Below, one piece after another: positions 18,113-27,598 of a stretch of 64,000 bases of DNA. The translations under genes and the position numbers were made by a program. The DNA is from Brooklawnia sp963780175 (GTDB taxonomy: Bacteria; Actinomycetota; Actinomycetes; Propionibacteriales; Propionibacteriaceae), in contig CAWAAT010000001.1 in the NCBI GenBank assembly GCA_963780175.1, positions 682,001 through 746,000 of the forward strand. Reading direction: 5' to 3'. The notes below the pieces were generated by a model that saw nothing but the letters and a program-made list of their open reading frames with translations, did no database searches and was not told the origin of the DNA. Positions within the stretch are counted from its first letter, which is position 1; each line of letters starts with the position of its first letter.

Positions 18113-19500
18113 GTGACAGATCACCCGCAGAGACTGGTCATCCTCGGCGCGTCGGGCGACCTCACCAAACGGCTGTTGTTGCCAGGACTGGGAACGCTGC
18201 TGGCCAACGACACCGGCCGTCAGGTCGAGGTCTGGGGGGTCGGCCGAGAGTCGCTGGAACCAACAGAATGGGGCGCCAGAGTAGGCAACGCGCTGGTCCG
18301 GGGCGGCTGCGACGATGACCGCTCCATGGCGGTGGTGGCGAAATCCCGATATCTCCAGGTGGACATCACCGAACTGGAGGGCATCGAATCGTTGCTGTCC
18401 CAGATTCCGGATCGCGACGCAACCGTTCTGTACTTCGCCGTTCCGCCGAGTGTCGCGCGGATAACCTGCGAGCACCTGTACCGCTGCGGCAACCTTGGCG
18501 GACTTCGACTCGCCCTGGAGAACCCTTCGGGGACAGCGTGGCGAGCGCGCGCGACTTCAATGCGTTGCTGGCGAGTTTCCGCTCCGAGCAGCAGATCTTC
18601 CGGGTCGACCATTTCCTCGGTGACTCACAGGTGCTCAACCTCCTGGCCCTCAGGTTCGCCAACCGACTTTTCGAGCCGATCTGGAGCGCTGCCCACGTGA
18701 CCAGCATCGAGATCACCGCCGATGAGACCCTGGCCTTGGAGGGTCGGGCCGGGTACTACGACAAGGCAGGCGCACTCGTCGACATGGTGCAGAGCCACCT
18801 GCTGCTGGTCCTTGCACTCGTGACGATGGAGGAACCGGCCCGTCTGGATCCCGGACTGGTCCATGACCTCATGTCGCACGCCCTGAGCGTGACCCAGGTC
18901 GCCGGCGGCGACCCGGCGAGGTCGTCTCGCAGGGCCCGCTACACGGCCGGCACCAGCCGCGGACGGGACGTGCCTGCGTACCGCGACGAGCCGGGCGTCG
19001 AACCCGATCGCAACACCGAGACCCTGGTGGAGGTCGACCTCGAGATCGCCAACCGGCGCTGGTCAGGGGTGCCGATCCGGTTGCGGAGCGGCAAGGGCCT
19101 GGACGGGGACGTCCGCCGGGTGGTCGTGACCCTGCGTCCCGTGGCGTTCGCACCGCACGGGATGGGCGGCTACCCGCCGGCGAACGTCCTCACCATCAAC
19201 CTGAGCCCCGACACCATCAACGTGGAAATCGTCACGAATCAGGGCGGCGGGCGGTTCCGGTTGGGCACTGCCACCCTCGAGGCGGCGGTGGGACAGACCT
19301 CCCTGGTGCCCTACGCCGAGGTGCTGGCGGCTGTCCTGGACGGCAACCATCTCATCTCGGTGCGAGGTGACATCGCGGAGGAGTGCTGGCGGATCTGCGA
19401 GCCAGTGCTGGACGCCTGGCGAACCGGCGCTGTACCCCTGGACGAATACGCTGCGGGCAGCGCTGGCCCGGCCCACTGGCCCGGAACCACGACGGACTGA
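18113..19500 (+). pseudogene. zwf: Glucose-6-phosphate dehydrogenase, one-base frameshift
   Basis: Oxidises glucose 6-phosphate to 6-phosphogluconolactone (oxidative pentose phosphate pathway). The N-terminal Rossmann segment VILGASGDLTKR and the C-terminal domain lie in different frames. The break is at 18522/18523: restoring one G there turns GAGAAC into GAGAAG and recreates the active-site motif EKPFG, followed directly by DSVASARDFNALL. Downstream, RVDHFLG (catalytic His), GYYDKAGALVDM and VPIRLRSGKGL are all in the second frame. The repaired product is 462 residues, a little short for the family (~490-510). HFLGDS replaces the usual HYLGKE, so it is also divergent. Either a real frameshift or a one-base sequence error; the function cannot be assumed. 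Confidence 0.85.
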
Positions 19501-19523
19501 CGTAGACCAGGACACCGGCGACG

Positions 19524-19946
19524 TCAGCGCGTCCGGGAACCTCCATACTCGCCGCTCGACGCAGTCCGGGGGCGAACCCAGCGTGGTGGCCCGGCAGCGG
19601 GCGTCCGCTGGACGCCGCGGCGCCCCAACCACACCCAGCAGCACAGTGAGACCAGCACCAGGGCGAAACCGAACAGCAGGTCCTCCAACGGTGCGTAGGC
19701 GATCCTCCAATCCCCGAGAAGGGGCGGAGGGCCCGTCACAGGGGACGACGAACCGAGAATGGCACCGCCGTCGTACTTCACGATCCCGAGCCCGGTGAAC
19801 AATCCGTTGGACAGGAGTTGGAAGAAGACGATGATCGCGTAGGAGGCCCAGAAGAGCTTGCGCTTGACCAGCCTGGTACGGAAAACCCACACGTCGGCGG
19901 CCACCGCGAGCGGAACGGCCAAGAGGGCGACCTCGGTGTATGTCAT
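19524..19946 (-). CDS. crtYd: Lycopene cyclase subunit CrtYd-like
   Basis: A 140-residue membrane protein with three helices, second half of the heterodimeric actinobacterial lycopene cyclase (CarR-type domain). Visible family features are the N-terminal YTEVALLAV, the central WASYAIIVFFQLLSNG and YAPLEDLLFGFALV, whose Glu-Asp pair is conserved in these cyclases. The ATG overlaps the crtYc stop as ATGA. It closes the ends of carotenoids made by the crtI and crtB products encoded ~40 kb away. Whether beta- or epsilon-rings or a C50 product are formed cannot be told; no lycopene elongase gene is nearby. Confidence 0.85.
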   Translation of the reverse strand: MTYTEVALLAVPLAVAADVWVFRTRLVKRKLFWASYAIIVFFQLLSNGLFTGLGIVKYDGGAILGSSSPVTGPPPLLGDWRIAYAPLEDLLFGFALVLVSLCCWVWLGRRGVQRTPAAGPPRWVRPRTASSGEYGGSRTR

Positions 19947-20290
19947 TGCTCTTCGTCTCCTGCTTGCCATCCCGTCGAGGCACGAACGGCCTCCAGGGTG
20001 AGAGCCGAGGCCAATGGGATGGTCACGAAGAACAACACTTCGTCGATGGGGACTCCTGCGACCACTTCCCAACCGAGTGTTCGGGATGCGTCGAAGGTCC
20101 AGTGCCCGGCGGCGATGGCGTAGGCGTCCCAGATGGTGAAGATGGCCACCGGCAGGATCAACGTCAGGAGCAGTCGACGCCAGCGCCGCAGGACGCGCGT
20201 CCGCACGATGACCTCGAGCCACAGCGAAGCCAGCAGGATGAAGCCGAGCACCCCCACGTACGTCCAATTGCCGAGACTCACTGGTGCCAC
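19943..20290 (-). CDS. crtYc: Lycopene cyclase subunit CrtYc-like
   Basis: About 115 residues with three helices, first half of the heterodimeric lycopene cyclase. WTYVGVLGFILL, the helix-1 end WLEVIVRTRVLRRW and helix 3 with PIDEVLFFVTIPL match the family; the second carries the acidic pair thought to act in ring closure. The frame stays open further upstream (ATG at 20362 and beyond), but the family N-terminus begins near W-T-Y, so the GTG at 20290 with GGGGGG before it is preferred; GTG at 20281 is an alternative. It faces the divergent P450 gene, and the shared gap must hold both promoters. Confidence 0.8.
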   Translation of the reverse strand: MAPVSLGNWTYVGVLGFILLASLWLEVIVRTRVLRRWRRLLLTLILPVAIFTIWDAYAIAAGHWTFDASRTLGWEVVAGVPIDEVLFFVTIPLASALTLEAVRASTGWQAGDEEQ

Positions 20291-20363
20291 AACGCCCCCC
20301 CATTGCTGATTCCGCCCTAGTCCAGGGCCCCCGAATCCGGGGAATGCTACCGTAAATGCCATT

Positions 20364-21749
20364 ATGGACGCACCGCCAAGCGGGGTTCCCGCCCGCTCAT
20401 ACATGGGCACTCCGGCGACAGCTCCCGGCCCTGCCGGACCCCAGATGCTGACCGAGATGAGGTCGATCTTCGCCAACCCGGTCGATTACCTCCTGCGGGT
20501 GTGGCGAGAGTACGGGGACGTGGTGCAGTTCCCGATCCCGCGGCCGCCAACCTACCTGATCAACAGCGCCGAGGGCGTCCGCCGTGTGCTGGTCGCCAAC
20601 AACGCCAACTACGGCAAGTCGACGATCCAGTACCGCTCGCTGTCGATGGTCACCGGCGAGGGGCTTCTCACCGCCGACACCGCGGCGTGGAAACGGCAAC
20701 GTCCCCTCATCCAGTTCGCCTTCCGGCACGACACCCTGCCCGGGCTGGTCCCGCATGTGAACGCGGCGGGGGACAAATTGGTCGCCCATTGGAGTGCCAC
20801 TTCTCCGGGCACCGTCGTGGACGTCGATCAGGCGATGATGGAGGCCGCCCTGGAGGTGGTCGGGCATGCGCTTTTCGGCACCGACCTGTCCTCCGAAGCC
20901 GAGCGGCTCACCGCCGCGACCCTGGAGGCCCTGGACGTCGTCATCGCCCGGTCCCGAGTCCCGGTCTCTCCCCCGGCCTGGCTCCCCACTCCCAGCAACC
21001 GGCGGCTCGCCCGTTCCGTCCGCGACCTCGACGGGGCCGTGAGGGGGATCCTGGCAGGCCGCGACGACTCGCAGTCCGACCAGGGACAGCTCGACATGGT
21101 GGGGATTCTGTTGACAGCGCGGGACGACAAGGGGCAGGCGCTGACCAGCGCGGAGATCCGGAACCAGATCGTCACCTTCATCGTCGCCGGCCACGAGACG
21201 GTCGCCAGTGCGCTCACCTGGGCGTGGGCTCTGCTGGCCGCTCATCCTGAGGTGCAGCGTCGCCTGCAGGAGGAGTCCGACGCAGTCCTCGGTGGCCGGC
21301 TCCCCGGCTACGAGGACTACCAGCGCCTGCCGTACACGCGCGCCGTGATCGATGAGACACTGCGGCTGTACCCGCCCGCCTGGCTGATCACGCGCAAGGC
21401 CCTCGAACGTGATGTCATCGACGGACACATACTGCCAGCCGGAGCACTGGTCATCATGAGCCCGTCGCTGCTGCACCGCCACCCCGACCTGTGGGACGAC
21501 CCGGAACGCTTCAACCCCGACCGCTTCATCTCGGGAAAGATCGACCGCCGGGCCTTCATTCCGTTCGGCGCCGGACCTCGCATGTGCATTGGCCGCGATT
21601 TCGCGTACGTCGAGAGCGTCCTGTTGCTGGCCCGACTGGCCGGCGCCGTGAGTGTCGCCTACCCACCTGGACGCGGGCTGCCGACGCCCAATCCGATGGT
21701 GACCGTCCGGCCGACCGGCGGACTGCCGCTCGTGGTCACCGCGCGCTGA
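20364..21749 (+). CDS. Cytochrome P450, candidate carotenoid hydroxylase
   Basis: A 461-residue soluble P450. Oxygen-binding I helix AGHETVASAL, ExxR in DETLRLYPP, the PERF-like DPERFNPDRF and haem-ligand loop FIPFGAGPRMCIGRDFA (Cys is the thiolate ligand) are all present. Residues around NYGKSTIQYRSLSMVTGEGLL resemble CYP175-type beta-carotene hydroxylases. The gene is divergent from crtYc/crtYd, and P450s in carotenoid clusters (Thermus CYP175A1, Brevibacterium) hydroxylate ring ends, so hydroxylation of a cyclic carotene is the best inference. A fatty-acid or other substrate cannot be excluded. A ferredoxin partner is not adjacent. Confidence 0.85.
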   Translation: MDAPPSGVPARSYMGTPATAPGPAGPQMLTEMRSIFANPVDYLLRVWREYGDVVQFPIPRPPTYLINSAEGVRRVLVANNANYGKSTIQYRSLSMVTGEGLLTADTAAWKRQRPLIQFAFRHDTLPGLVPHVNAAGDKLVAHWSATSPGTVVDVDQAMMEAALEVVGHALFGTDLSSEAERLTAATLEALDVVIARSRVPVSPPAWLPTPSNRRLARSVRDLDGAVRGILAGRDDSQSDQGQLDMVGILLTARDDKGQALTSAEIRNQIVTFIVAGHETVASALTWAWALLAAHPEVQRRLQEESDAVLGGRLPGYEDYQRLPYTRAVIDETLRLYPPAWLITRKALERDVIDGHILPAGALVIMSPSLLHRHPDLWDDPERFNPDRFISGKIDRRAFIPFGAGPRMCIGRDFAYVESVLLLARLAGAVSVAYPPGRGLPTPNPMVTVRPTGGLPLVVTAR

Positions 21750-21812
21750 AAATTGGGGGCTGCGATGGGGACGCCGCACTCAGCGGTTGTCTCCCGCAAC
21801 CCGCTGGCTCAG

Positions 21813-21818
21813 TAGTCT
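21813..21818 (+). promoter_or_regulatory. Candidate -10 element of DUF302 gene
   Basis: TAGTCT lies 25-20 bases before the ATG, upstream of the ribosome site AGGAGG at 21825-21830. It is identical to the element before orn. Confidence 0.35.
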
Positions 21819-21837
21819 TGCGTCAGGAGGTCCATCC

Positions 21838-22233
21838 ATGAGCTACGCACTGACCATCGACCTGGTTCAGCCGTTCGATGAGGTCGTTCCCCAGGTGAAA
21901 CAGGCACTGGCTGCCAGCGGCTTCGGCATCGTGGCCGAGATCGACATGCAGAAGACGCTGAAGACCAAGCTGGACGTCGACATCGAGCCGCACCTGATTC
22001 TTGGCGCCTGCAATCCCCGCTTCGCCCACCAGGCGCTCCAGGTCGAGCCCTCGATCGGACTGTTGCTGCCCTGCAACGTGGTCGTCCGACGTGCTGGAGA
22101 ACTCACCGTCGTCGAAGCGATCAATCCGGAGACACTGGTGAGCCTGACGAACAACCCCGCGATGGTCGGACTGGCGCGCGACATTCAGGCGGCTCTGAAT
22201 GCGGCGCTCGACATCCTGCGCGACGCGTCCTGA
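21838..22233 (+). CDS. DUF302 domain protein
   Basis: A 131-residue single-domain protein. The DUF302 pattern is clear: an N-terminal strand and helix (FDEVVPQVKQAL), GFGIVAEIDM, the ILGACNPRFAHQAL core and GLLLPCNVVV. The domain is common but has no proven activity; its conserved Cys-containing segments suggest redox or heme-linked roles, which is speculation. AGGAGG seven bases before the ATG fixes the start, although the frame opens earlier. It is monocistronic. Confidence 0.85.
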   Translation: MSYALTIDLVQPFDEVVPQVKQALAASGFGIVAEIDMQKTLKTKLDVDIEPHLILGACNPRFAHQALQVEPSIGLLLPCNVVVRRAGELTVVEAINPETLVSLTNNPAMVGLARDIQAALNAALDILRDAS

Positions 22234-22261
22234 CCGCGACGTTCCCCATTGGTGTTCAACG

Positions 22262-22627
22262 TCAGGTCGCCAGCGCAAAGAACATTGGGCTGAAGTACGG
22301 AATCAACCAGACGACCCAGACGAACACACTGAACCGGTGGAAGCTGCCAATCGCGACCTCGTCCTTCCTGAGCAGGACGACGACCGCCCAGACGGCGTGG
22401 ACGAACATCAGCACGATAGCGATGAGCCCCGAGATGCCGTGGACGTCCAAGGTCATGCCGTCGACGAAGTCGAACATCATGCCGGTGCCCACCGTGTCAC
22501 ACACCAGGCCGAGGACGAAGAAAACTGCGTGCCACCACCTCAGGCGCCCGACCAGGCGTTCTCCCCACACCCCGATGGAGTAGAAGACCAAGGCCGCGGT
22601 GATGAAGACACTGGCAAGCGGGTTCAC
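22262..22627 (-). CDS. HsmA-like four-helix membrane protein
   Basis: A 121-residue protein with four hydrophobic helices and short loops. The layout and conserved pieces (ALVFYSIGVWGERL, HAVFFVLGLVCDTVGTGMM, GISGLIAIVLMFVHAVWA) match the small HsmA/TIGR03987 family. The His and Asp residues at helix ends are conserved in that group and might bind metal or heme. The function is unknown. It converges on the DUF302 gene, leaving only 28 bases between the stops. Confidence 0.7.
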   Translation of the reverse strand: MNPLASVFITAALVFYSIGVWGERLVGRLRWWHAVFFVLGLVCDTVGTGMMFDFVDGMTLDVHGISGLIAIVLMFVHAVWAVVVLLRKDEVAIGSFHRFSVFVWVVWLIPYFSPMFFALAT

Positions 22628-22787
22628 GGTCGCTCCTGAGGATAGGCTCCCCCAAGGGTAGGGCAGCGAGCTGGGTCACCAGCTTCGGCCGGAGGTAGCC
22701 TCGAATCCGTTAGCATGACTGACACCAGACGGGCGGTCGCAGCGGATTTTCCCGTCACGTGGTGCCGGAGCCCCGGAGGCGGCCAGG

Positions 22788-24485
22788 ATGAAGACCCTCG
22801 TTCTCAGGACCAGGAAGGCCAAGGCGATCGCCGCGGTCGCCGCCGTCGCCGTGCTGGGCACGGGCGTGTTCTCGGTCGTCAGATTCCAGGAGAGCCGGTA
22901 CCCCCAGGTCCAACTGACCCAGGTGACGCAGGCTCGGCTGACGAGTTCGGTGATCGCGGTCGGTGACATCGAAGCCCGCGACCGCAACGTGATCACCCTG
23001 TCGCCGGCGGCCAAGGTCGTCGAGGTCCTGGTGGGGGAAGGTGAACGGGTCGGACGCGGCGACGTCCTGGCGATCCTCGACACGTCCGAGTACGCCAGCC
23101 AGCTCGAACAACAGCAGATCAATCTGTCGGCGGCCGAATCCACGCTCGACTACCTGTCCGGCCCGAACTCGGCCACCAACGGGGCGACGTCGCAGAACGC
23201 GGTGAGCCAGGCCGCGGTCGCCCTGGAAAACGCCCGAGCCGCGGAGGCAGCCGCGCGGCAGAACCTGGCGAACCTTCCGGGTTTCGCCGACAGCGCGCTG
23301 ACGCAGGCCGAACTCGTCCTGCAGGGTGCCATCCTCAACGCGGACGCAGCGCGCACCAACCTCGACTCGGCCAGGGAGCTGAACCGGGATGCTGTGTGCC
23401 AGGCCGAGATCGCCCTGGATGTCGCGCGAATCGCCTACGACAAGGCAGAACACGACCTTGCCGAGCTGAAGCAGCGCCTGGTGCTCGGTCAGGTCACGCA
23501 GGCCGAATACGACGCCCAGTGCCCGGTGCTGGCTTTCACCGTCGACGTCGCCCGCAACACCCTGCACAGCGCCCACGTCGCCCTTGAGTCAGCACGGGTG
23601 AGCGCAGACGCCAACGTGTCGCTCGCCGAGAAGGCGGTGGCGGACGCGGACCTGGCAATCGCGAGCGCTGAGGCGGCCCGCGACGCTGCGGCGCTGAAGT
23701 CGGACGCCGACCGCCAGGGCGCCGAGCGGGCCGTGTCCGACGCTCAGCGGGCCATCACCAGTGCAGAGATCGCCTTGTCCAACGCCCAGAACGCCGCCGA
23801 TGCCGCCGGCGCCAGCGATGCCGAGCGCACTTCCAACCAGAGCAGCCAGATCAGCCTGCTGGACGCCAACATCCGTTACCTGCGGGACAAGGTCGAGCAG
23901 GGTCGTCTTCGGGCCAACGTGGCCGGGGTCGTCTCCCGGATGGACGCCGTGGTGAACCAGTACCCGCAACTGGGAGACGCCATCGTCGTGGAGGGGACCT
24001 ACGGCTTTGTGGCAGCGGTCGACATCGACCAGGCCGACAGCGCCGGCATCAAGCCCGGCCTCGGTGCGACCGTCAGGGTGAAGGGCATCGGAGCCACATT
24101 CAAGGGGACGGTCGCTTCGGTGTCCCCCGTTGCCCAGACCTCGGCCACTGCCGCCGACCAGCATCCGAAGCTCAGCATCGACGTGGCCATCCTCGAACCC
24201 GACGACAGCGTCCGGGTTGGCTTCGAGGCGGACGTTGAGGTGATGCTCGACGACAAGGCGGCAGCACTCCAGGTGAGCACCGGAGCGGTGCGCACCGATC
24301 CGGCATCGGGCCGCAGGTACGTCTGGATGGTCGACGACCGCGACCGGGTGAACAAGGTCTTCATCCAGACGGGCATCGAGACCGCCAACCAGGTCGAGGT
24401 AGTGTCCGGGCTGGTCGTGGGCCAGGACTGCGTCCTGGATCCCGAGGACACGCTGGTGGAAGATGCCAGGGTGAGGCTCGCGTGA
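22788..24485 (+). CDS. Membrane-fusion (HlyD/MacA-like) adaptor of ABC exporter 1
   Basis: A 565-residue adaptor. One N-terminal transmembrane helix (residues ~12-28) is followed by a split barrel-sandwich domain (VVEVLVGEGERVGRGDVLAILDT), a very long Ala-rich coiled-coil hairpin (about residues 100-370), the second half of the sandwich (GRLRANVAGVVSRMD), a beta-barrel and a C-terminal membrane-proximal domain. The coiled coil is roughly twice the MacA length. In Gram-positive bacteria such proteins couple MacB-like ABC machinery to export across the wall. It is the first gene of a tightly linked three-gene operon. Confidence 0.85.
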   Translation: MKTLVLRTRKAKAIAAVAAVAVLGTGVFSVVRFQESRYPQVQLTQVTQARLTSSVIAVGDIEARDRNVITLSPAAKVVEVLVGEGERVGRGDVLAILDTSEYASQLEQQQINLSAAESTLDYLSGPNSATNGATSQNAVSQAAVALENARAAEAAARQNLANLPGFADSALTQAELVLQGAILNADAARTNLDSARELNRDAVCQAEIALDVARIAYDKAEHDLAELKQRLVLGQVTQAEYDAQCPVLAFTVDVARNTLHSAHVALESARVSADANVSLAEKAVADADLAIASAEAARDAAALKSDADRQGAERAVSDAQRAITSAEIALSNAQNAADAAGASDAERTSNQSSQISLLDANIRYLRDKVEQGRLRANVAGVVSRMDAVVNQYPQLGDAIVVEGTYGFVAAVDIDQADSAGIKPGLGATVRVKGIGATFKGTVASVSPVAQTSATAADQHPKLSIDVAILEPDDSVRVGFEADVEVMLDDKAAALQVSTGAVRTDPASGRRYVWMVDDRDRVNKVFIQTGIETANQVEVVSGLVVGQDCVLDPEDTLVEDARVRLA

Positions 24486-25237
24486 GCGCGCCGGCGGTGG
24501 CAGCCGCAACGGCCAGACCCGACGATGAGCGACGCCCGCTGCTCGTCCTGACCGACGTCGCCAAGGTGTACGGGAGCGGCGAGATTGAGACCGTTGCCCT
24601 GCGAGGTGTCAACCTGAGGATCGACGAGGGCGAGTTCGTCGTCGTCCTGGGGCCCAGCGGCAGCGGCAAGAGCACCCTGTTGAACGTGATCAGCGGCCTG
24701 GACACGGTCAGCTCCGGGCAGATCACCTTCCGGGACGAAAACCTCACCGACCTCTCCCCCGACGAGATGACGTCGTTTCGTCGCGACCATCTCGGCTTCA
24801 TCTTCCAGCAGTACAACCTGCTGCAGAACTTGACCGTGTACGAAAACGTCCAGATCGCGGCCGACTTGAGCAGCGATCCCCTCGACATCGACGAACTGCT
24901 GGCCGCGGTCGGCATGGCGGAGGCTCGCAACAAGTACCCCAGCCAGCTGTCCGGCGGGGAGCAGCAGCGGGTGTCGGTGGCCAGAAGCCTCGCCAAGAAC
25001 CCCGACATCGTCTTCTGCGACGAGCCCACGGGAGCCTTGGACGAGATGAACTCCAAGCGCGTCCTACGGGCACTGCAAGACCTGCACCGCGAGCACCGGA
25101 TGACGGTGGTCGTGATCACGCACAACACGGGCATCGCCCAAATGGCGAACAAGACCATCAAGATGAACTCGGGCGCGATCACCGAGATCCTGCACAACGA
25201 CGTGCTGGTCGACGCCGAGGACGTGGAGTGGGGCTGA
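24482..25237 (+). CDS. ABC transporter ATP-binding protein (MacB/LolD type) of exporter 1
   Basis: A 251-residue ATPase. Walker A GPSGSGKST near residue 57, Q-loop FQQYNLL, signature LSGGEQQRVSVARS, Walker B VFCDEPTGALDEMNS and H-loop VITHNTG identify the LolD/MacB mechanotransmission family. Its GTG start overlaps the adaptor stop (GTGA), and the permease starts 7 bases after its own stop. Confidence 0.92.
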   Translation: MSAPAVAAATARPDDERRPLLVLTDVAKVYGSGEIETVALRGVNLRIDEGEFVVVLGPSGSGKSTLLNVISGLDTVSSGQITFRDENLTDLSPDEMTSFRRDHLGFIFQQYNLLQNLTVYENVQIAADLSSDPLDIDELLAAVGMAEARNKYPSQLSGGEQQRVSVARSLAKNPDIVFCDEPTGALDEMNSKRVLRALQDLHREHRMTVVVITHNTGIAQMANKTIKMNSGAITEILHNDVLVDAEDVEWG

Positions 25238-25244
25238 GGACCTC

Positions 25245-27593
25245 ATGTTGTTCAAGAACGTCCTCAAGGCCCTGCGTCAGAAGTGGATGCAACTGGCGGC
25301 CATCGGTGTGATCGTCGTGTTCAGCTCGATGATCTACACCATGATGTTCTACGGCCTCAGCGGCATCGCCGAGCCGACCACGTCCTACCTCGAGGAGTGC
25401 GTTCAGGAGGACTTCGCGGTCGAGATGCTGAGCGTCCTGACTCCCGAGGAGGCGCAGTACCCGATGGTGCGCAGGCTCGTGGCTCAGGGCAGCTACAGCC
25501 TGGAGCAGATCAACGGGGCAGAGCCTGCCACCTTCTTACGCCTGATGGACGCCCGAATGGCCGCCTTTGAGGATCTCCACCCTGGGGTGTCGCTCGAGGT
25601 GCGGAGGTTCAAGATCGTCCACTTCGACCACAATCGACGCGAGCACACGGCGATGCTGGCCAGGGACGCCGAGCGGATCAACCTGTCCTACCTGGAGGAC
25701 GGCGCCAAGCCATCACAGGACGACGAGATCGCAATCAACCGGATCTACGCCCAGAAGAACGGCATCGAGATCGGCGACTCCTTCGAGATGCTGGGCACCC
25801 GCTACCAGGTCACGGGGTTCGTGCTCTTCCCGGACTACACCCTGACAACCTTCGACAACAGTTTCAACATCGACACCGGACTGCAGCCGCTGGTGCTACT
25901 CACCGACACGGCCTACGACCAAGTGGACGCCGACGAAGGGTTCCGCTTGGCAGGGAAGACCGCGGATGGGGCCGTCGTCGACACCGCATACGACTCGGAC
26001 CAGCTTCCGTTCGTCACCCAGATCATCCGCACCGACACCAACATGCGCAGCGGCGCGATCTACGACGAGCTGACCCAGGGCCGGACGATGGGCCTGGGCC
26101 TCAGCATCTTCATCGCCGCCATCGCGGTGGTGATCGTCTCGATCATGATGTCGAACCTGCTGCACGCCGAGCGCGGCCAGATCGGGATTCTCAAGGCGAT
26201 GGGCTATCGGCGAGCCGAGATCGCCATGCCCTACTTCGCGTCCGTGGTTGCGATGGCCTTCGTCCTACTGATCGTCGGATACGTGGCGGGCACCTACTTC
26301 GCTGAGCCGTTGAAGCGCATCTACCTCGACTTCTACCTGCTGCCGCAGACCGAGATCGCCCAGAGCGTCACCGTTTTCGCGACGGCCATCTTCGTCCCGC
26401 TCTTCTTCTTCGCACTGTTCTCTGGAGCGGTGATCTACCGCATGCTCGGGGAAGGGCCACTCGCGCTGCTCAAGCCCCAGGAATCGGGTTATCTCAACGC
26501 CCTGACCCGGTGGGTGAGCAGGCTCCTGAGGGGGGCGAAGGGCACCACCAAGTTCAAGTACCTGCACGCGATCCGCAACACCCGCAGCTTCGTGGTCTTC
26601 TTCGTGGGGATCATGTTCTCGACGCTGCTCATCACTTTCGCGTTCATGATGGGCGGCATGGTGGACCGGATGACGGTTGGCCCACTCGAACGTCTGGGAT
26701 ACGAGTACCAGGGGTATGCAGACCCCACCAAGCGGGCTCCGGACCTGCTTCCCGGCGACGAGAAGTTCCTCGTCTACCCGTACGGCTACGTCGGCGACCG
26801 GGTGGTCACGTTGCACGGGCTTGAGCCCGACAACGCCCTGTTCAACCTGCACGACGCCGACGGACGCGATATCACCGGCCGCATCAGGCAGGACGCGGTC
26901 ATCACCGAGAGCCTGCGGCTGAAGCTCGGGCTGGTGGAGGGAGACCGGATTCGGGTCGGAGTCAACGCGGACGTGCACACCTTCCGGGTGGTCGGCGTCG
27001 CCGACGAGTACACCGCCGACACGGTCTACCTGGACATCCGCCGGCTCAGCAGCATCGTGTCGCGGGGCGAGACGCAGAATCTGTACAGCGGGATCTACGC
27101 GACCCAGGAGCCGCCCGAGCAGTTCTACAGTGTCGTGCTCAGCAAGCAGGGCCTGCTCGACCAGTCACGGTCGATGGCTTCCTACAGCGACGTCATGATC
27201 AACGTGATGATCGGTTCCTCGGCCGTCATCGCGGCCAGCATCCTGTTCGTGCTGACCGCGTTCACCGTCGAACGCAACTACTACGCGATCTCGCTGTTGA
27301 AGGTGCTCGGCTACTCACGTCGGGAGGTCAACTCGATGATCCTCGACAGCTACTTCGTCTACTCGCTGATCTGCTACCTGCTCAGTATGCCCATCGCGCT
27401 GGGGACTCTGGACCTGATGCAACAGGTCTTCCTGCAGGAGTACGGGCTGGTCATCCCGTTGGAGTTCGCCCCTCTGGACATGGTCAAGGGACTCGTGATC
27501 CTGGTGGTCATCTTCCTGGGCGGCACGTACGCGAGCAGGCGCAAGATCGAGCACATCCCGCTGCAGGAGGTCTTGAAGAGTTACGGGGAGTGA
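25245..27593 (+). CDS. Large FtsX-family ABC permease of exporter 1
   Basis: A 782-residue permease with a duplicated FtsX layout: an N-terminal helix (about residues 15-37), a ~240-residue extracytoplasmic domain, a three-helix FtsX bundle (about 283-405), a further helix near 450, a second ~170-residue external domain and a final three-helix bundle (about 655-770). This eight-helix form differs from the four-helix MacB permease of exporter 2 in this window. Substrate unknown; lipids, lipoproteins or peptides are family possibilities. Confidence 0.88.
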   Translation: MLFKNVLKALRQKWMQLAAIGVIVVFSSMIYTMMFYGLSGIAEPTTSYLEECVQEDFAVEMLSVLTPEEAQYPMVRRLVAQGSYSLEQINGAEPATFLRLMDARMAAFEDLHPGVSLEVRRFKIVHFDHNRREHTAMLARDAERINLSYLEDGAKPSQDDEIAINRIYAQKNGIEIGDSFEMLGTRYQVTGFVLFPDYTLTTFDNSFNIDTGLQPLVLLTDTAYDQVDADEGFRLAGKTADGAVVDTAYDSDQLPFVTQIIRTDTNMRSGAIYDELTQGRTMGLGLSIFIAAIAVVIVSIMMSNLLHAERGQIGILKAMGYRRAEIAMPYFASVVAMAFVLLIVGYVAGTYFAEPLKRIYLDFYLLPQTEIAQSVTVFATAIFVPLFFFALFSGAVIYRMLGEGPLALLKPQESGYLNALTRWVSRLLRGAKGTTKFKYLHAIRNTRSFVVFFVGIMFSTLLITFAFMMGGMVDRMTVGPLERLGYEYQGYADPTKRAPDLLPGDEKFLVYPYGYVGDRVVTLHGLEPDNALFNLHDADGRDITGRIRQDAVITESLRLKLGLVEGDRIRVGVNADVHTFRVVGVADEYTADTVYLDIRRLSSIVSRGETQNLYSGIYATQEPPEQFYSVVLSKQGLLDQSRSMASYSDVMINVMIGSSAVIAASILFVLTAFTVERNYYAISLLKVLGYSRREVNSMILDSYFVYSLICYLLSMPIALGTLDLMQQVFLQEYGLVIPLEFAPLDMVKGLVILVVIFLGGTYASRRKIEHIPLQEVLKSYGE

Positions 27594-27598
27594 CCGAG

